Shown one piece after another: positions 7,714 to 16,739 of a stretch of DNA of 38,651 nucleotides (position 1 is its first letter; the number at the start of each line of letters is the position of its first letter). Position numbers and translations under genes: made by a program. Under the pieces are notes generated by a model, which saw only the letters and a program-made list of their open reading frames with translations, was not told the origin of the DNA and ran no database searches. The DNA comes from Paracoccaceae bacterium (GTDB taxonomy: Bacteria > Pseudomonadota > Alphaproteobacteria > Rhodobacterales > Rhodobacteraceae), in assembly GCA_024639125.1 (NCBI GenBank), contig JAHEJA010000016.1:1-38651 (forward strand). Direction: 5' to 3'.

Positions 7714-8961
7714 TTAGTGTGCAACGCCAGCAGCGACGCTTTCGTCGATGAACTGGCCTTCGCGGAAACGTGTCATACGGAATTCTTCGGCCAAGGGACC
7801 GGGTTCGCCTTTGGCCATTAATTCAGCCATCGCCCAACCTGATCCGGGGATCGCCTTGAACCCACCTGTGCCCCAACCACAGTTGATAAATACATTTTCA
7901 ACCGGTGTTTTGGAAATGATCGGAGACCGGTCACCGGTCATATCAACGATGCCACCCCATTGGCGGAGCATTTTCAGACGTGAAATCATCGGGAAGGTTT
8001 CGACAAGCGCGCGCACGGTTTCTTCGATGTGATGGAAGCTGCCGCGCTGTGTATAGTTGTTGAACCCGTCGGTTCCGCCGCCGATCACCATTTCGCCCTT
8101 GTCAGATTGGCTCATGTAGCCATGCACGGTGTTTGCCATAACAACCACATCCATGCATGGTTTGATCGGCTCAGACACCAACGCTTGAAGCGCAAGCGAT
8201 TCAACAGGAAGGCGGAAACCAGACATTTCGGCAACAACGCCTGAATTGCCCGCGACCACGATGCCCAATTTATTACAATCAATGGACCCTTTTGTCGTAT
8301 CAACACCCACGACTTTGCCACCCTCACGACGTACTGCCGTCACTTCGCATTGCTGGATCACATCCATGCCCATGTCAGAACAAGCACGTGCATAGCCCCA
8401 AGCAACCGCATCATGCCGCGCAGTGCCGCCACGTGGCTGCCAGAGCGCGCCCAATACCGGATAGCGCGGGCCGTCGATATTCATGATCGGCACCAGTTCC
8501 TTGACACGCTTGGGCGTGATGAATTCAGTAGAGACACCTTGAAGCGCATTGGCATGTGCAGTGCGCAGATATCCACGCACTTCGTGTTCTGTCTGCGCAA
8601 GCATCATCACACCGCGCGGGCTGAACATCACGTTATAGTTCAAGTCCTGCGACATGGTTTCATACAAACTACGGGCTTTTTCATAGATCGCTGCGGACGG
8701 ATCCTGAAGATAGTTTGATCGGATAATCGTCGTGTTACGGCCCGTGTTACCACCGCCAAGCCATCCCTTTTCCAAGATAGCGACATTTGTGATGCCGTAA
8801 TTCTTGCCAAGGTAATAGGCCGTTGCCAAACCATGACCACCGGCACCAATGATGATGGCGTCGTATTTCTTTTTCGGCATTGGGCTGCGCCAAGCGCGTT
8901 CCCATCCCGTGTGATAGCGTGCGGCCTCGCGGGCGACTGCAAAGACTGAATATCGTTTCAT
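7714..8961 (-). CDS. soxB: Sarcosine oxidase subunit beta
   Basis: This 415-residue flavoprotein is the catalytic chain of heterotetrameric sarcosine oxidase and holds FAD plus a covalently attached FMN. The FAD-binding motif GAGGHGLATAYYLG is at about 39-52. The conserved GGTARHD segment carries a His at about residue 183 that corresponds to the flavinylated histidine of the family. The C-terminal GWGTGGFKAIPGSG is also conserved. The frame opens upstream to 9024, but the ATG at 8961 gives the characteristic MKRYSVFAVAREA start. It is the first gene of the sox operon; 176 bp separate it from the divergent ccmI. Confidence 0.97.
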   Translation of the reverse strand: MKRYSVFAVAREAARYHTGWERAWRSPMPKKKYDAIIIGAGGHGLATAYYLGKNYGITNVAILEKGWLGGGNTGRNTTIIRSNYLQDPSAAIYEKARSLYETMSQDLNYNVMFSPRGVMMLAQTEHEVRGYLRTAHANALQGVSTEFITPKRVKELVPIMNIDGPRYPVLGALWQPRGGTARHDAVAWGYARACSDMGMDVIQQCEVTAVRREGGKVVGVDTTKGSIDCNKLGIVVAGNSGVVAEMSGFRLPVESLALQALVSEPIKPCMDVVVMANTVHGYMSQSDKGEMVIGGGTDGFNNYTQRGSFHHIEETVRALVETFPMISRLKMLRQWGGIVDMTGDRSPIISKTPVENVFINCGWGTGGFKAIPGSGWAMAELMAKGEPGPLAEEFRMTRFREGQFIDESVAAGVAH

Positions 8962-9137
8962 AACGTCGAATCCGGTTCCCATGTGGTGAGAGTTCTCTTT
9001 TGCCTTATCCCCGATATTTACCACCGATCCAGAGCGTCACAAAGTCCCTGACTTGCGACATCTGATTACAGTTCAATCATTGCCCCTTTTTAATTTGGCA
9101 AATGCACATTAAGTGTAGCGCAACAGCTGGAGGCACT

Positions 9138-10358
9138 ATGAACTTTTGGTTTTTCTCAATTGCACTTGCGGTGTTGATTTCGCTAAGTTTTTTCGCAGCC
9201 CTTTGGGTAAAAGCGCCGACGCGCGATGACGACGTCGATATGCAGGTTTATAAAGATCAGCTAAAGGATGTGGATCGTGACCTAGACCGCGGGATCGTCA
9301 ACGAACAAGAAGCCCAGCGCATCCGCACAGAAGTATCGCGGCGCATTTTGTCGCTTGATACAGTGCAACACGCGGCACTGGGTAATCCGTCTAAGTTAAC
9401 GAAATACACGCTATCAGGCGTGTTCGCATTAACGTTAATAGCAGGCACGACGCTCTTGTATATGGACATTGGTGCGCCGGGCTATCCTGACCTTCCGTTG
9501 CAGGCGCGCAAGGATCGTGCTCAGGATTTGTTGGAAACACGGCCATCACAGGATGATTTTATTGCAAGATTGCCGGCATCCGTTGCTATCCCCCTTCCCG
9601 AAGGCAAATACGGCGAGCTGATCGAAAAATTGCGCGAAGCCGTAGCAGCAAAGCCTAATGACCTTCAGGGGAACACATTGCTTGCACGTGCAGAAGCCAG
9701 CCTTGAAAACTATCAAGCCGCAGCACAAGCTCAGGGTCGCGTTTTGTCGATCAAAGCCGATCAAGCGACCGCTGACGATTATTTTGATTATGCCGAAGCC
9801 CTTATCCTATCGGCAAATGGATACATATCCCCCGAAGCAGAAACCGCATTACGCGCAGTTTTGGCCAGAGATAAAGAAAATGGCGCGGCGCGGTACTATA
9901 TTGGGCTGATGATGGCGCAAAACGGTCGTCCAGATTTAACATTCCGTATCTGGAACGATTTATTGCGGATCTCTGATCCCCAAGACCCTTGGATGCCGCC
10001 TGTACGCCAACAGATCGAGGAAATTGCTATGTTGGCCGGGCAAAACAATTTTGTCCTCCCGCCAGAAGAGGATGAGCTGCGTGGACCATCGGCATCCGAT
10101 ATGGCAGCTGCATCCGATCTAAGCGCAGAAGATCGTCAAGCTATGGTGCAAAACATGGTGTCTCAATTGTCGGAACGCCTCGCCTCTGAGGGCGGGAGCT
10201 CTGCCGAGTGGGCGCGGCTGATCAACGCTTTGACCGTTTTGGGCGACACTGAAAAGGCGCGCGCTATTTTAGCAGAAGCGCGGCAGATCTTTGGTCAATC
10301 CCCAAGAGACCTAAGCGCCATAGAAGCAGCCGCGACGCAAGCTGGGCTAAAAGAATGA
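9138..10358 (+). CDS. ccmI: c-type cytochrome biogenesis protein CcmI
   Basis: This 406-residue membrane protein presents apocytochrome c to the haem-ligation complex (CcmF/H). Two membrane segments (about 3-22 and 90-108) flank a cytoplasmic loop with the pattern VYKDQLKDVDRDLDRG, followed by a periplasmic region with TPR-like repeats (LLARAEASLENYQAAAQA, DYFDYAEALILSANG, ARYYIGLMMAQNGRPD). The ATG at 9138 is preceded by GGAGG with 4 nt spacing; an upstream in-frame start at 9102 lacks such a site and would precede the first membrane segment. It overlaps ruvX by 4 bp (ATGA). Confidence 0.93.
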   Translation: MNFWFFSIALAVLISLSFFAALWVKAPTRDDDVDMQVYKDQLKDVDRDLDRGIVNEQEAQRIRTEVSRRILSLDTVQHAALGNPSKLTKYTLSGVFALTLIAGTTLLYMDIGAPGYPDLPLQARKDRAQDLLETRPSQDDFIARLPASVAIPLPEGKYGELIEKLREAVAAKPNDLQGNTLLARAEASLENYQAAAQAQGRVLSIKADQATADDYFDYAEALILSANGYISPEAETALRAVLARDKENGAARYYIGLMMAQNGRPDLTFRIWNDLLRISDPQDPWMPPVRQQIEEIAMLAGQNNFVLPPEEDELRGPSASDMAAASDLSAEDRQAMVQNMVSQLSERLASEGGSSAEWARLINALTVLGDTEKARAILAEARQIFGQSPRDLSAIEAAATQAGLKE

Positions 10359-10819
10359 TTTATGACACCGTAGAGGAATTACATGCGACCTTGCGTCCAA
10401 TGTGTGCCGTTATGGGATTGGATTTGGGGACCAAAACCATAGGGGTGGCAATTTCTGACCGACTTTGGTCCACAGCGACGCCAATTGAGACGATCAAAAG
10501 AACCAAATTTACGGCCGATGCAGATCGGTTGCTTGAGCTGATCAAGACACGTGAAATTGGAGCAATTATTTTGGGCTTGCCGCGCAATATGGATGGTACC
10601 GAAGGTGTGCGATGCCAATCGACACGTGCCTTTGCCCGAAATCTAGGACGCCTAACCGAGGTCCCTATTGGATTTTGGGATGAACGCCTATCGACAGTTG
10701 CAGCAGAAAAAGCGCTCTTGGAGGCGGATACGACACGAAAGCGTCGCGCAGAGGTCATTGACCATGTTGCCGCGTCGTATATTCTTCAGGGTGTGTTAGA
10801 TAGATTTTCATATCTTTGA
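10355..10819 (+). CDS. ruvX: Putative pre-16S rRNA nuclease / Holliday junction resolvase RuvX (YqgF)
   Basis: This 154-residue RNase H-like nuclease of the YqgF family is thought to mature the 5' end of 16S rRNA and is also called a putative Holliday junction resolvase. Metal-binding acidic residues are visible in GLDLGTKTIGVAISD (Asp23), WDERLSTVAAEKAL and IDHVAASYIL. The glycine-rich LGLPRNMDGTEG loop is also typical. It is translationally coupled to ccmI through an ATGA overlap at 10355-10358. Confidence 0.94.
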   Translation: MIYDTVEELHATLRPMCAVMGLDLGTKTIGVAISDRLWSTATPIETIKRTKFTADADRLLELIKTREIGAIILGLPRNMDGTEGVRCQSTRAFARNLGRLTEVPIGFWDERLSTVAAEKALLEADTTRKRRAEVIDHVAASYILQGVLDRFSYL

Positions 10820-10843
10820 CCGTAACAAAAGGTGGGACAAACA

Positions 10844-11074
10844 GTGAAAGACGATATTTGGTCACGGGCCGAAATAGAATCTCCCTGTATTAAGATATGC
10901 GTTGTGCATCCGGTCGAACGGATTTGCACAGGCTGCTTGCGGTCGATTGATGAAATCACAAAATGGTCCAAAATGTCGGGCGACGAACGCAAAGCAGTCA
11001 TGGACGCATTGCCCACGCGTGCCGCATCGCTTAAGAAACGCCGTGGCGGACGTGCGGCGCGGGTCACGCAATAG
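10844..11074 (+). CDS. DUF1289 family protein
   Basis: This small protein of about 76 residues carries the DUF1289 pattern SPCIKIC...ICTGC (Cys15, Cys19, Cys28, Cys31) followed by RSIDEITKWSKMSGDERKAVM and a basic tail (KKRRGGRAARV). The four cysteines suggest metal or Fe-S binding; the function is not known. No ATG fits. GTG at 10844, with AGGTGGGA about 8 bp before it, is preferred over GTG at 10832. It follows ruvX by 24 bp, and its stop is 7 bp from the stop of the convergent dioxygenase-like gene. Confidence 0.85.
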   Translation: MKDDIWSRAEIESPCIKICVVHPVERICTGCLRSIDEITKWSKMSGDERKAVMDALPTRAASLKKRRGGRAARVTQ

Positions 11075-11081
11075 CGTTTAA

Positions 11082-11858
11082 TTATGCTAACCACTGCGCC
11101 CAGTTTTCAAATTCTGGCCTAAAATAAGCAATCATGCGCCCCGCCTTGGGTGCCTGCGCCCCCTCTTGCCATGGGGCTACACCATGTAACATCAAAGGAT
11201 GGATCGCATAGGCTGCACCGACTGGAACGTGCACCACTTTGCGCTCACATGTTTCAAAAACGGTCTTACGGGCGGCAAGATAGGTCTCGGTGAGGTCTGT
11301 GGTTGACCAATCCTTGATAGATATGTTCGACAAATGTGCATGAAAAGCCGCACGCATGATGTGATGCGACCCTTCCCAAATGACCATCGGACTTGCCAAA
11401 GCATCCGCATCGTTCAGCGGAATACCCAATACAAAGGCATGCGCTTCTTTTAGGAACCGCCGCTTGGGGGTTCCAATGGCATGTAGCCCATCCACATGTG
11501 CGGCATCTCGATCACGACGATACATCGCAGCGGCGGCGCTATCCCCGTCTCTGGGTTTCGGATACCCTTGATACATAATCGAAAGCTGTGCGGGCGGCAT
11601 TGGAGCGAGCTGAAATTTGGCGATAAACTGCAACAACGCATCATCAAGCGGTGTTTGCTTGATCTGGCCTGTTTGTGTGGTCGCCAAGGCTTCTACCCCG
11701 ACAAACCAGGTTCCTTGGCATTGCAACCATTGCTTAATCATATCCGGATCAGCCTGCACGCCCAGCGCAATGTGATGTGCAACCGAACACCACTTTGCCC
11801 GCGTTTCGCAATACGGGAACGTAACCCAGCCGTCGCGGACAAATGGATCAGAAACCAT
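11082..11858 (-). CDS. Phytanoyl-CoA dioxygenase-like Fe(II)/2-oxoglutarate enzyme
   Basis: This 258-residue protein shows the cupin-type facial triad HxD...H: His121-Val-Asp123 in RDAAHVDGLH, a distal His225 in HPLMLHGVAPW, and Arg241 in KAGRMIAYFRPEF, which could bind 2-oxoglutarate. This pattern resembles the phytanoyl-CoA dioxygenase (PhyH) superfamily; the substrate cannot be read from the sequence. The frame is open to 11957, but the start MVSDPFVRDGWVTFP at 11858 is the natural one, since these enzymes begin with an F..dGw.. strand. The start overlaps the end of the TauE/SafE gene by 11 bp, so the two are probably co-translated. Confidence 0.75.
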   Translation of the reverse strand: MVSDPFVRDGWVTFPYCETRAKWCSVAHHIALGVQADPDMIKQWLQCQGTWFVGVEALATTQTGQIKQTPLDDALLQFIAKFQLAPMPPAQLSIMYQGYPKPRDGDSAAAAMYRRDRDAAHVDGLHAIGTPKRRFLKEAHAFVLGIPLNDADALASPMVIWEGSHHIMRAAFHAHLSNISIKDWSTTDLTETYLAARKTVFETCERKVVHVPVGAAYAIHPLMLHGVAPWQEGAQAPKAGRMIAYFRPEFENWAQWLA

Positions 11859-12672
11859 AGGCCTTGCGCAACATGTTAAGCGCCACCAAAACCAAGAAGC
11901 CGCCGAACACGCGTTTAAGGGGCTTGGCATCCATAGAATGCGCCAAGCGCGCGCCAATCGGAGCAGTAATAAGCGTGACGGAAATGATCGTCACAAAAGC
12001 AACAAGGTTTACAGACCCAATTGTAAAGGGCGGTCGAAACGCAGGATCGATAGGGACCAACAGAAACCCTGCAACCGACGGAACCGCAATCAAAACGCCA
12101 AACCCAGCAGCCGTCGCAATAGCGCGATGAATGGGAACATTAAAGAGGCTCATGATAGGCACACCAAAGCTACCACCACCGATGCCCATTAGCACCGACA
12201 TAAACCCAAGCACAGGCGACAACGCCGCGCGTTTGACCCCAGTTGGCATCGCTTGGCCCAAGCGCCAGTTTGATTTACCAAAGCTCATGTAAAGGCCGAC
12301 AATGATCGCTAATATGCCAAAGATCGCTTGCAACACATTTGATCGTAGCTGCGACGCAATCATAACCCCCAGCAATGCCCCAACAGCAATGCCCGGCGCC
12401 CACGTCCGCAAAATTGCCCAATCCACCGCGCCTTTTTTATTGTGGCTCAACACAGAGCGCACCGATGTCACAATGATTGTCGCCAATGACGTGGCCAAAC
12501 ACATCTGCATCAATTGCGGGCCTTCATACCCCAATGTCTTGAACGCATAAAAGAACGCAGGCACCAAGACTATGCCGCCACCAACGCCCAAGAGCCCCGC
12601 CAAAACACCGGCAAAGGCGCCAATAAAGAGCAACATAAAAATCATCATAAGCAAAAGATTAACATCTGGCAT
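11848..12672 (-). CDS. TauE/SafE (TSUP) family sulfite/sulfonate exporter
   Basis: This 274-residue inner-membrane protein has about eight hydrophobic segments in two related halves. Each half has the glycine-rich signature of the TSUP family, GVLAGLLGVGGGIVLVPAF near residue 22 and GFMSVLMGIGGGSFGVPIM around 155. Family members move sulfite, sulfoacetate or related organosulfur anions. An AGGGG site precedes the ATG. It lies 57 bp downstream of dusA and overlaps the dioxygenase-like gene by 11 bp. Confidence 0.9.
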   Translation of the reverse strand: MPDVNLLLMMIFMLLFIGAFAGVLAGLLGVGGGIVLVPAFFYAFKTLGYEGPQLMQMCLATSLATIIVTSVRSVLSHNKKGAVDWAILRTWAPGIAVGALLGVMIASQLRSNVLQAIFGILAIIVGLYMSFGKSNWRLGQAMPTGVKRAALSPVLGFMSVLMGIGGGSFGVPIMSLFNVPIHRAIATAAGFGVLIAVPSVAGFLLVPIDPAFRPPFTIGSVNLVAFVTIISVTLITAPIGARLAHSMDAKPLKRVFGGFLVLVALNMLRKAYGF

Positions 12673-12729
12673 TAGTGGCCCCTATCTCTGTTGAATGCAC
12701 CCTATCGCGCTTTGAAATTAGAACAAGGC

Positions 12730-13740
12730 CTATTCAATCAAGGCGGCTTGCTCTTGGACTTTGGCCAAGGCCTCTAGCACCAAATCAGGCCCAGCGCGAT
12801 GCGCATTTTCGGACAATGTGCGCCGCCAATACCGCGCCCCAGGACGCCCAGAAAACAGCCCAAGCATGTGACGGGTGACTTGGCTCAGCTTGCCGCCTTT
12901 ATCGCAATGAGCGCGAATATAGGGCATCATCTCGTGGACCACATCAAATAGATCCCGCGGCGATCCTTGGCCAAAAATTTCCGCATCGGCGGCAATGAGA
13001 ATATCAGCAGGCGCATGATAAGCCGCCCGTCCAACCATGACACCATCCAAGCCATTTTCCAAAAACGCCTTGGCCTCAGTCAATGTTGTAATCCCCCCGT
13101 TTACCGACAGATGCAGATCCGGGAATTTTTGTTTCATTTTGTAAACAAGGTCATAATCCAATGGCGGTATATCGCGGTTTTCTTTTGGACTTAACCCTTG
13201 AAGCCATGCTTTGCGGGCATGGATGGTGAAACGTTTGACACCTGCCGCCGCGACCTGATCCAAAAAGGCAGGCAAGACTTCGTGCGGATCTTGCTCATCC
13301 ACGCCTATCCGACACTTGACCGTGACCTCAACATCCACTGCCGCTTGCATTGCGGCACAACAGGCGGCTACACGGGCGGGGTCTTTCATTAAAATCGCAC
13401 CAAAAGTACCCGATTGCACCCGATCTGACGGGCATCCCACATTCAGGTTGATTTCATCATATCCCGCCTCGGCCCCAATGCGCACCGCTTCGGCAAGCTC
13501 GGCGGGATCGGATCCCCCAAGCTGCAAAGCAACGGGATGCTCTTGTTGAGAATAGGCCAATAGATGTAACGCCCCACCTCGAACCAAAGCAGGCGAAGTC
13601 ACCATTTCCGTATAAAGCAACGTCTCGCGTGACATAACACGATGAAAATAGCGGCAATGCCGATCCGTCCAATCCATCATAGGGGCGACGGACAGGCGGG
13701 CGTGGTGATGTAAAGAAGACGTGGTCATATGATTGGTCAC
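12730..13740 (-). CDS. dusA: tRNA-dihydrouridine(20/20a) synthase DusA
   Basis: This 336-residue FMN enzyme reduces uridines at positions 20/20a of the tRNA D-loop with NADPH. It shows LSVAPMMDWTDRHCRYF at the start, the catalytic Cys103 in INLNVGCPSDRVQSGTFG, the KCRIG strand, HARKAWLQGLSPKENR, and SVNGGI and GLDGVMVGRAAY for phosphate binding, as in the DusA subgroup. An internal ATG at 13728 (fifth residue) is an alternative start. It faces the kds operon across a 230-bp divergent promoter region. Confidence 0.96.
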   Translation of the reverse strand: MTNHMTTSSLHHHARLSVAPMMDWTDRHCRYFHRVMSRETLLYTEMVTSPALVRGGALHLLAYSQQEHPVALQLGGSDPAELAEAVRIGAEAGYDEINLNVGCPSDRVQSGTFGAILMKDPARVAACCAAMQAAVDVEVTVKCRIGVDEQDPHEVLPAFLDQVAAAGVKRFTIHARKAWLQGLSPKENRDIPPLDYDLVYKMKQKFPDLHLSVNGGITTLTEAKAFLENGLDGVMVGRAAYHAPADILIAADAEIFGQGSPRDLFDVVHEMMPYIRAHCDKGGKLSQVTRHMLGLFSGRPGARYWRRTLSENAHRAGPDLVLEALAKVQEQAALIE

Positions 13741-13912
13741 ATGGATTTTTTACGGTTTCATTCGGCGCATATCATAGTGTTGCCTATAAATTGAACCCAA
13801 GAGTTCCAATATTTTCACCCATTACCCAATCAATATGGTTTTTGTCCTATTTTAGCAGTGAAAAGACCAAAAATCTCCGCTTTGGCGACCTATGGCTTTG
13901 ATGATCTAACGG

Positions 13913-13936
13913 GCTGACAATGCCGGAATTGTCAGC
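13913..13936. promoter_or_regulatory. Perfect 8-bp inverted repeat upstream of the Kdo operon
   Basis: GCTGACAA (13913-13920) and its exact complement TTGTCAGC (13929-13936) are separated by 8 bp and end 34 bp before the ATG of the epimerase gene. No T-run follows, so it is not a terminator. It may be an operator or a 5'-UTR hairpin. The rest of the 13741-13970 gap shows no other convincing feature. Confidence 0.5.
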
Positions 13937-13970
13937 TATCTGTGCGTTCATGAAGTGAGGAAAGATTTCT

Positions 13971-14975
13971 ATGCATGTTTTTGTAACCGGGGTAGCCGGA
14001 TTTATTGGTGCAAATTGCGCACGCCAGTTATTAGACCAAGGACATAGTGTCACCGGTATTGATAATCTGAACGACTATTATGATGTCAGCCTAAAGCAAG
14101 CGCGCCTTGCAGCATTAACGGAACATCAAAAGTTTCAATTCTTAGAAGGCGCGATCGAAACCGAAGGGCTTTTGATCGATCTATTTGCCAAAGAGAAATT
14201 CGACGCCGTTGTTCACTTGGCCGCCCAAGCCGGTGTGCGCTATTCGATTGAATCGCCGCGCACGTATTTACAAAGCAATATCAATGGTACTTTTGAAATT
14301 TTAGAAGCCGCGCGCGCCACACCGCCCAAACATATGCTGCTTGCATCCACGTCAAGCGCATATGGTGCGAATACCGAGATGCCATACCAAGAAACGCAAA
14401 AAGCCGATCACCAGATGTCGTTTTATGCCGCAACGAAAAAGGCAACGGAATCGATGGCGCATTCCTATGCGCATCTTTACGGACTGCCAATTACGATGTT
14501 TCGGTTCTTCACGGTCTATGGTCCGTGGGGACGCCCGGACATGGCGCCATTCTTGTTTACAGATGCGATCGTCAATGATCGACCGATCAAAGTGTTCAAC
14601 CACGGAAACATGCGCCGTGATTTCACATATGTCGATGATCTTGCACGGGCATTGATCATGCTGATCGACACCCCCCCGACGGATACGCCCGTACCCGAGG
14701 TGGCTGATAGCCTGTCTCCGGTTGCGCCATTTCGGGTTTTGAACATCGGGAACAACGATCCTGTTGAATTAGGTGATTTCATAAAGGCGATTGAAACATC
14801 TTTGGGGAAAGAAGCACAAAAGACCTTTATGGATATGCAACCGGGTGATGTTCCTGCAACATGGGCGGATACATCGCTTTTGCAAGCCTTGACGGGATAT
14901 GTGCCAAAGACCGATATCCAAACCGGAGTGGCTGCTTTTGTCGCGTGGTATAAAACATATTACGGACGCAGCTAA
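13971..14975 (+). CDS. UDP-glucuronate 4-epimerase family protein (NAD-dependent epimerase)
   Basis: This 334-residue extended SDR begins with the NAD-binding motif TGVAGFIGANCA (about 6-17). The catalytic Ser lies in LLASTSSAYGA and the Tyr/Lys pair in YAATKK. The segments GVRYSIESPRTY and MRRDFTYVDDLARA are those of the CapI/LpsL group, which interconverts UDP-glucuronate and UDP-galacturonate for capsule or LPS. It is first in an operon with kdsD, kdsB and kdsA; AAGGAG of the next gene lies right around its stop. Substrate specificity is inferred from family resemblance. Confidence 0.88.
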   Translation: MHVFVTGVAGFIGANCARQLLDQGHSVTGIDNLNDYYDVSLKQARLAALTEHQKFQFLEGAIETEGLLIDLFAKEKFDAVVHLAAQAGVRYSIESPRTYLQSNINGTFEILEAARATPPKHMLLASTSSAYGANTEMPYQETQKADHQMSFYAATKKATESMAHSYAHLYGLPITMFRFFTVYGPWGRPDMAPFLFTDAIVNDRPIKVFNHGNMRRDFTYVDDLARALIMLIDTPPTDTPVPEVADSLSPVAPFRVLNIGNNDPVELGDFIKAIETSLGKEAQKTFMDMQPGDVPATWADTSLLQALTGYVPKTDIQTGVAAFVAWYKTYYGRS

Positions 14976-14985
14976 GGAGCTAAAT

Positions 14986-15948
14986 ATGACCGATCACCTA
15001 ACTGAAACGATCACAGTTGCCAAACGCGTTTTGCAAATTGAAGCGGATGCTTTGATCCGCCTCTCAAACGAATTACCCACAGATTTTGGCCCTGCGATAG
15101 AGGCAATTTTATCCTGCAAAGGGCGTGTAATTGTGTCGGGCATCGGGAAATCTGGTCATATCGGGCGCAAGATTTCCGCAACTTTGGCAAGTACAGGAAC
15201 ACCGTCTCATTTCGTCCATGCGGCAGAAGCCAGCCATGGTGATCTGGGGATGATATCATCAGATGACATGTGCTTGCTGATATCCAACTCGGGCGAAACC
15301 AGTGAACTGCGCGATATTGTGGCACATACGCGTCGGTTTTCCATTCCGATGATGGCAATTTCATCCAAACCAGACAGCACCTTGATGCAAGCCGCGGATT
15401 TCCGTTTGGCTTTGCCGAATGCGCCAGAAGCCTGTTCCATTGGCATGGCTCCGACAACATCGACGACCCTAACATTGGCTTTGGGGGATGCTTTGGCTGT
15501 TGCTTTGATGGAGCGACGTGATTTTCGCCCAGAAAATTTTCGGGTGTTTCATCCCGGTGGCAAACTGGGCGCGCAGATGGCCAAGGTGGGACAATTGATG
15601 CACATAGGCGACGATGTTCCCGTTATTGCGCATACCACGCCTATGCAAGACGCCCTCATCACAATGACCTCAAAGGGGTTTGGCATTGCTGCTGTGACCC
15701 AAGATGATCGCTTGCTCGGCGTCATTTCCGATGGGGATTTACGCCGCCACATGCATCATTTGATGGACAAAACCGCCGGTGATATCGCCAGCCAAAATCC
15801 GATCACGGCTTCGGCTGATCAATTCGCCGCAGAAGCTTTGTTGGTTATGAATACCAAAAAAATCAGCGTTCTTGTGGTTGTTGATGAACATAACAAACCC
15901 CAAGGCATCCTACATATCCACGATCTCTTGCGCGCAGGTGTTGCATGA
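14986..15948 (+). CDS. kdsD: Arabinose-5-phosphate isomerase KdsD/KpsF
   Basis: This 320-residue enzyme converts ribulose 5-phosphate to arabinose 5-phosphate, the first step of Kdo synthesis. A SIS domain (about 40-180) contains VSGIGKSGHIGRKIS, TPSHFVHAAEASHGDLG and the ISNSGET phosphate loop. Two CBS motifs follow from about residue 205 (VISDGDLRRHM, ILHIHDLLRAG). The ATG at 14986 has AAGGAG six bases before it; the frame is open upstream but overlaps the epimerase. Its last 4 bp overlap kdsB (ATGA). Confidence 0.95.
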   Translation: MTDHLTETITVAKRVLQIEADALIRLSNELPTDFGPAIEAILSCKGRVIVSGIGKSGHIGRKISATLASTGTPSHFVHAAEASHGDLGMISSDDMCLLISNSGETSELRDIVAHTRRFSIPMMAISSKPDSTLMQAADFRLALPNAPEACSIGMAPTTSTTLTLALGDALAVALMERRDFRPENFRVFHPGGKLGAQMAKVGQLMHIGDDVPVIAHTTPMQDALITMTSKGFGIAAVTQDDRLLGVISDGDLRRHMHHLMDKTAGDIASQNPITASADQFAAEALLVMNTKKISVLVVVDEHNKPQGILHIHDLLRAGVA

Positions 15949-16739
15949 AAACGATAATCTTGATCCCTGCCCGATATGCGTCCTCGCGCTATCCGGGCAA
16001 ACCATTGGCCGAACTGACATTACCGGATGGAACGCGCAAAAGTCTTATTCAAATGAGCTGGGAAGCGGCCTGTCGTGTGACCGGAGCGGATGCGGTTTAT
16101 GTGGTCACGGATGATGACCGGATCCAAACCGCAGCCAAGGCGTTTGGGGCAGACGTTATCATGACATCTGAAGCCTGCGAAAACGGAACCGCCCGCTGTG
16201 CCGAAGCTGTGCGGAATGCCAATCTGGATGCCGATCTCTATGTAAACCTACAAGGCGACGCCCCGCTTACCCCCCACTGGTTTGTCGAAGACTTGATCAA
16301 AGCCATGGCAACAGACACCCAAGCCGGCATGGCGACACCTGTGCTTCGGCTGGATCGTCTGACCTATGGGCATTTCACCGAAGATCGCAAAAACGATCGC
16401 GTCGGGGGGACGACTGCGGTGTTTGACAATGCCGGTCACGCGCTTTATTTTTCCAAAGAAGTGGTGCCTTTTGTTGATATCAATAAATTGCCTAGCGATG
16501 CGCACATTCCTGTTTTCCACCATGTCGGCGTTTATGCCTATACGCCACAGGCGCTTGCTGCTTATGGCACATGGCCCGAAGGTCGTTTGGAAAAGCTAGA
16601 AGGATTGGAACAGCTGCGCTTTTTGGAACATGGGCACAAAATAAAATGCGTCGAAGTCGACGGCAAAGGGCGCGTTTTCTGGGAACTCAACAACCCAGAA
16701 GATGTGGCCCGTATTGAATCAGTATTGGACACCCTATGA
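15945..16739 (+). CDS. kdsB: 3-deoxy-manno-octulosonate cytidylyltransferase (KdsB-type)
   Basis: This 264-residue enzyme activates Kdo with CTP to CMP-Kdo. Motifs are IPARYASSRYPGKPLAE (8-23), VVTDDDRI, ENGTARCAEAV, NLQGDAPL (101-108), VFHHVGVYAYTP and LEKLEGLEQLRFLEHG. The usual KdsB signature is NVQGDEP; here the Glu is Ala106 while the metal-binding Asp105 is kept, and the loop after residue 23 is longer than in E. coli KdsB. It may therefore be a Rhodobacteraceae subgroup. It is coupled to kdsD and kdsA by ATGA overlaps on both sides. Confidence 0.9.
   Translation: MKTIILIPARYASSRYPGKPLAELTLPDGTRKSLIQMSWEAACRVTGADAVYVVTDDDRIQTAAKAFGADVIMTSEACENGTARCAEAVRNANLDADLYVNLQGDAPLTPHWFVEDLIKAMATDTQAGMATPVLRLDRLTYGHFTEDRKNDRVGGTTAVFDNAGHALYFSKEVVPFVDINKLPSDAHIPVFHHVGVYAYTPQALAAYGTWPEGRLEKLEGLEQLRFLEHGHKIKCVEVDGKGRVFWELNNPEDVARIESVLDTL

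Noticed and set aside
8962-9137. Glycine riboswitch before soxB
   Set aside because: Would suit sarcosine metabolism, but no pair of conserved aptamer cores is visible in the 176-bp divergent region.
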